This document shows positions 62,284-64,000 of a stretch of DNA of 64,000 nucleotides, piece by piece. Source of the DNA: Petrolisthes cinctipes (Eukaryota; Arthropoda; Malacostraca; Decapoda; Porcellanidae); contig JAWQEG010000259.1 of assembly GCA_033782935.1 (NCBI GenBank), positions 658,501-722,500 of the forward strand, written 5' to 3'. How positions within the stretch are numbered: position 1 is the stretch's first letter; each line of letters begins with the position of its first letter. The notes under the pieces were generated by a model. That model worked only from the letters and a program-made list of their open reading frames with translations, had not been told where the DNA came from and searched no databases. The translations under genes and the position numbers were made by a program.

Positions 62284-64000
62284 ATGGCAGCCAGGGGATG
62301 GCGTGCTATTCGTCCTAGGGACAATCGGCCAGAGATAATTATGAGGCGAAGCATGAATATAGGATATCACGAAGCCGGGAAGTCCATTAATTGAAATCAG
62401 CCGCTTGATGGGTCTTAGTAAGCCAACTGTAAGGATGTGGATCAGACGTTTCGAAGAAGGACACGTAGAAACGAGACCAAGATCCGGCAGACCCAGGAAA
62501 ATAACACCTCAACAGGATGCGATGCTTGTCAATGCAGCGAGACGAGCTCCTCAATCAACAGCTGTATCTATAACCAGTGAACTTCAATTACCCTGCCACC
62601 CATCCACGAATAGACGGCACTTGCACGAGGCGGGAGTGCATTGCTACGTTCCCGCTGTTAAAGAGGTGCTTAATGACGTCACGAAGGAGTCACGAGTAAG
62701 GTTTGCGCAGCTTTATAGCAATTTTGGCATGGACTTTTGGAATACAACAATTTTTACTGATGAAAAGTGCTTTACTTCTGTGGAGGGGACCCGCAGACAT
62801 TGTTGGCGAATAACCAATACTATAGTCAAACTCGCCTAAATATACGGCTGTGGTGTGGCTTTCACCTCTTTACAGTGTTGCCGCCAAATTTTCAGTACCG
62901 TTCTCTCTCTCTCTCTCGTTTCTTTTATTTATAACTGTGCTTTCCTTTGTTAATTTGAAGACAATTTCTTTAGCCTGGCTGTGTAGATGTGAGGAATGGG
63001 TTGAACTATTTCCCATGCTGTCTGTGCAAAGGGCATGAAGAAAGTGAAAACTGAAAAGAGGTCACCGCCAGGAAGCTATCCTGTGTAAAGGCCACCAACT
63101 GGGTGTGGAAGTGATTTTTTTTCTTTTACTTTGGTATTGGCAAAGACTATTATTTTGTTCTACATATTAGCTTACAAATTATGAATGTGATTATCCCTCA
63201 CCCTTGAAATGACGGTAAAAACCAGTAAATGTGATCATTTTATTCTACAATTATAGCAACACCTGGGGGGTCTGGGTGTAGGTGTGGGTCTGGGTATGTC
63301 ATTATTGCCGCCACTCAAAAAAATTATATTGATTATTTCTTTTACTTTGGATAATGGCATATTTCTTCTTTTTCAAGTTTATTATGTTATATCTATAACT
63401 GTGATATTATTACCCACCTGAAAACTATTCTAAATACCATTAAAAGTTACTACAATTTCTTTTAGCAACACTGTACAATATTTATGCCATGTTTCTGTGT
63501 AACTGTATAAATGTTTTATGCATAATAAGATTACTGTTGATTAATCCATCTAAATACACAATTGGATGTTGTATATATCTGAATTTATTGTATTTGTGAT
63601 GCCTTGTTCATAAATAGCTTCCGTTTCACATCGCAAGTTGGGGAAACGTGGCGCAACTGTACAAAATAGCGGGACACACCACAGCCGTAAATTTAGGCGA
63701 GCAAGACTATAGGTATGACCCACAAAACATTCATGAAAAAGGTAGAAGTGGGAGGGTCATTGTTTCATTTCATGGCTGGATGTGGTCAGCGGAACCAGGA
63801 GAGCTAGTAACTATTGACGGCCACTTGAATGCTGAACAGTATATTAATATCCTTGAGACGTCTCTCCTGCCTTCGGTTCGGGCGTATGCTCTCCCGGAGC
63901 CCTACACCATCAGGCTGGTGCAAGATCGATCACCAATTCACACTAGCCACGCAGTCAGAGATTGGTTTAGTCGCCATCCAGAGATTGAACTGCTCGACTG
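62284..64000 (+). pseudogene. Tc1/mariner-superfamily transposase, split by TA-MITE-3 and cut by the window edge
   Basis: ATG 62284 opens MAARGWRAIRPRDNRPEIIM. An in-frame TGA near 62392 reflects a one-base shift, after which MGLSKPTVRMWIRRFEEGHV (helix-turn-helix) and RSGRPRKITPQ (AT-hook-like GRPR) follow. WNTTIFTDEKCFTSVEG (62738-62788) has the first catalytic Asp (TDE). After the MITE the same gene resumes at 63712 with YDPQNIHEKGRSGRVIVSFH and IRLVQDRSPIHTSHAVRDWF (second Asp). The third acidic residue is beyond 64000. Tc1-type enzymes cut and paste at TA. Confidence 0.85.
62821..63711. mobile_element. TA-MITE-3 inside the Tc1-like transposase
   Basis: The element 62823-63709 (887 bases) has ends TAGTCAAACTCGCCTAAATA… and inverse TAGTCTTGCTCGCCTAAATT, both continuing TACGGCTGTGGTGTG, about 33 of 37 matching. 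TA flanks at 62821-62822 and 63710-63711. Taking it out joins …RITNT to RYDPQN in frame. The interior has a (CT)n at 62903-62917 and no transposase. Confidence 0.85.

Noticed and set aside
27368..64000. Search for later A2M exons (bait region, GCGEQ thioester, receptor-binding domain)
   Set aside because: I read both strands for these motifs and found none. The rest of the gene is probably beyond the window, but a short exon could be missed by eye.

Overview
The window looks like eukaryotic, intron-rich, transposon-saturated DNA, most probably from an arthropod and by general character a decapod crustacean (inference: dense microsatellites, several I-group non-LTR retrotransposon families, Tc1, hAT and Mutator-like DNA elements, a Gypsy LTR element, and an arthropod-type TCAGT initiator). 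No bacterial gene organisation is present. Nearly every long open frame is a decayed piece of a mobile element.

The one host gene I can support lies on the + strand and is the 5' end of an alpha-2-macroglobulin / thioester-protein family gene. Exon 1 (coding 9721-9794) encodes a signal peptide directly after an in-frame TAG. Exon 2 (25618-25838) encodes the MG1 N-terminal domain. Exon 3 (27129-27367) carries the end of MG1 and the hallmark 'QTDK..Y.PGQ' start of MG2. All three junctions are phase-compatible. Intron 1 is about 15.8 kb, intron 2 is 1.29 kb, and intron 3 runs beyond anything I can recognise, probably to the window end or further. The most unusual signal is that the splice-site segments are themselves iterated in tandem inside the neighbouring introns: exon 2 donor in 102/100-base units, exon 3 acceptor in eight 34-39-base units, exon 3 donor in 68-79-base units, plus a single distant echo of the exon 2 acceptor. 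A hAT-type MITE lies about 60 bases upstream of the likely transcription start.

Region by region: 1-8970 holds a minus-strand NLR-A retrotransposon next to a minus-strand NLR-B copy that is split by an NLR-D insertion. 8970-9794 is the promoter and exon 1. 9795-25617 is intron 1, with repeat families Rep-1 and Rep-2, a tRNA-like SINE fused to NLR-A, a complete NLR-C with target-site duplication (14574-20337), purine-rich and minisatellite DNA, and a SINE-S. 25618-27530 contains exons 2-3 and the splice-site arrays. 27700-38050 is an NLR-E retrotransposon broken by a TA-MITE, then a minus-strand Gypsy element that itself received a hAT element and replacement debris. 38050-44040 holds LTR remnants, a SINE-S with a nested hAT MITE, and a 1.54 kb element with about 130-base terminal inverted repeats. 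44040-47720 is a 5' NLR-C copy, Rep-1 and an NLR-B RNase H scrap. 48577-55797 is NLR-B split by a Mutator-like transposase unit that is in turn split by a deleted hAT. 55798-62145 is the most complete NLR-A, with a 700-base TA-MITE in its ORF1. 62284-64000 is a Tc1-like transposase split by another TA-MITE.

Family labels (NLR-A to E, Rep-1/2, SINE-S/X, TA-MITE-1/2/3, LIR-1) are mine for this window. The elements do not cooperate as a system. The pattern is layered insertion, in which young DNA transposons repeatedly landed in retrotransposon coding DNA, while the host gene persists through its introns.
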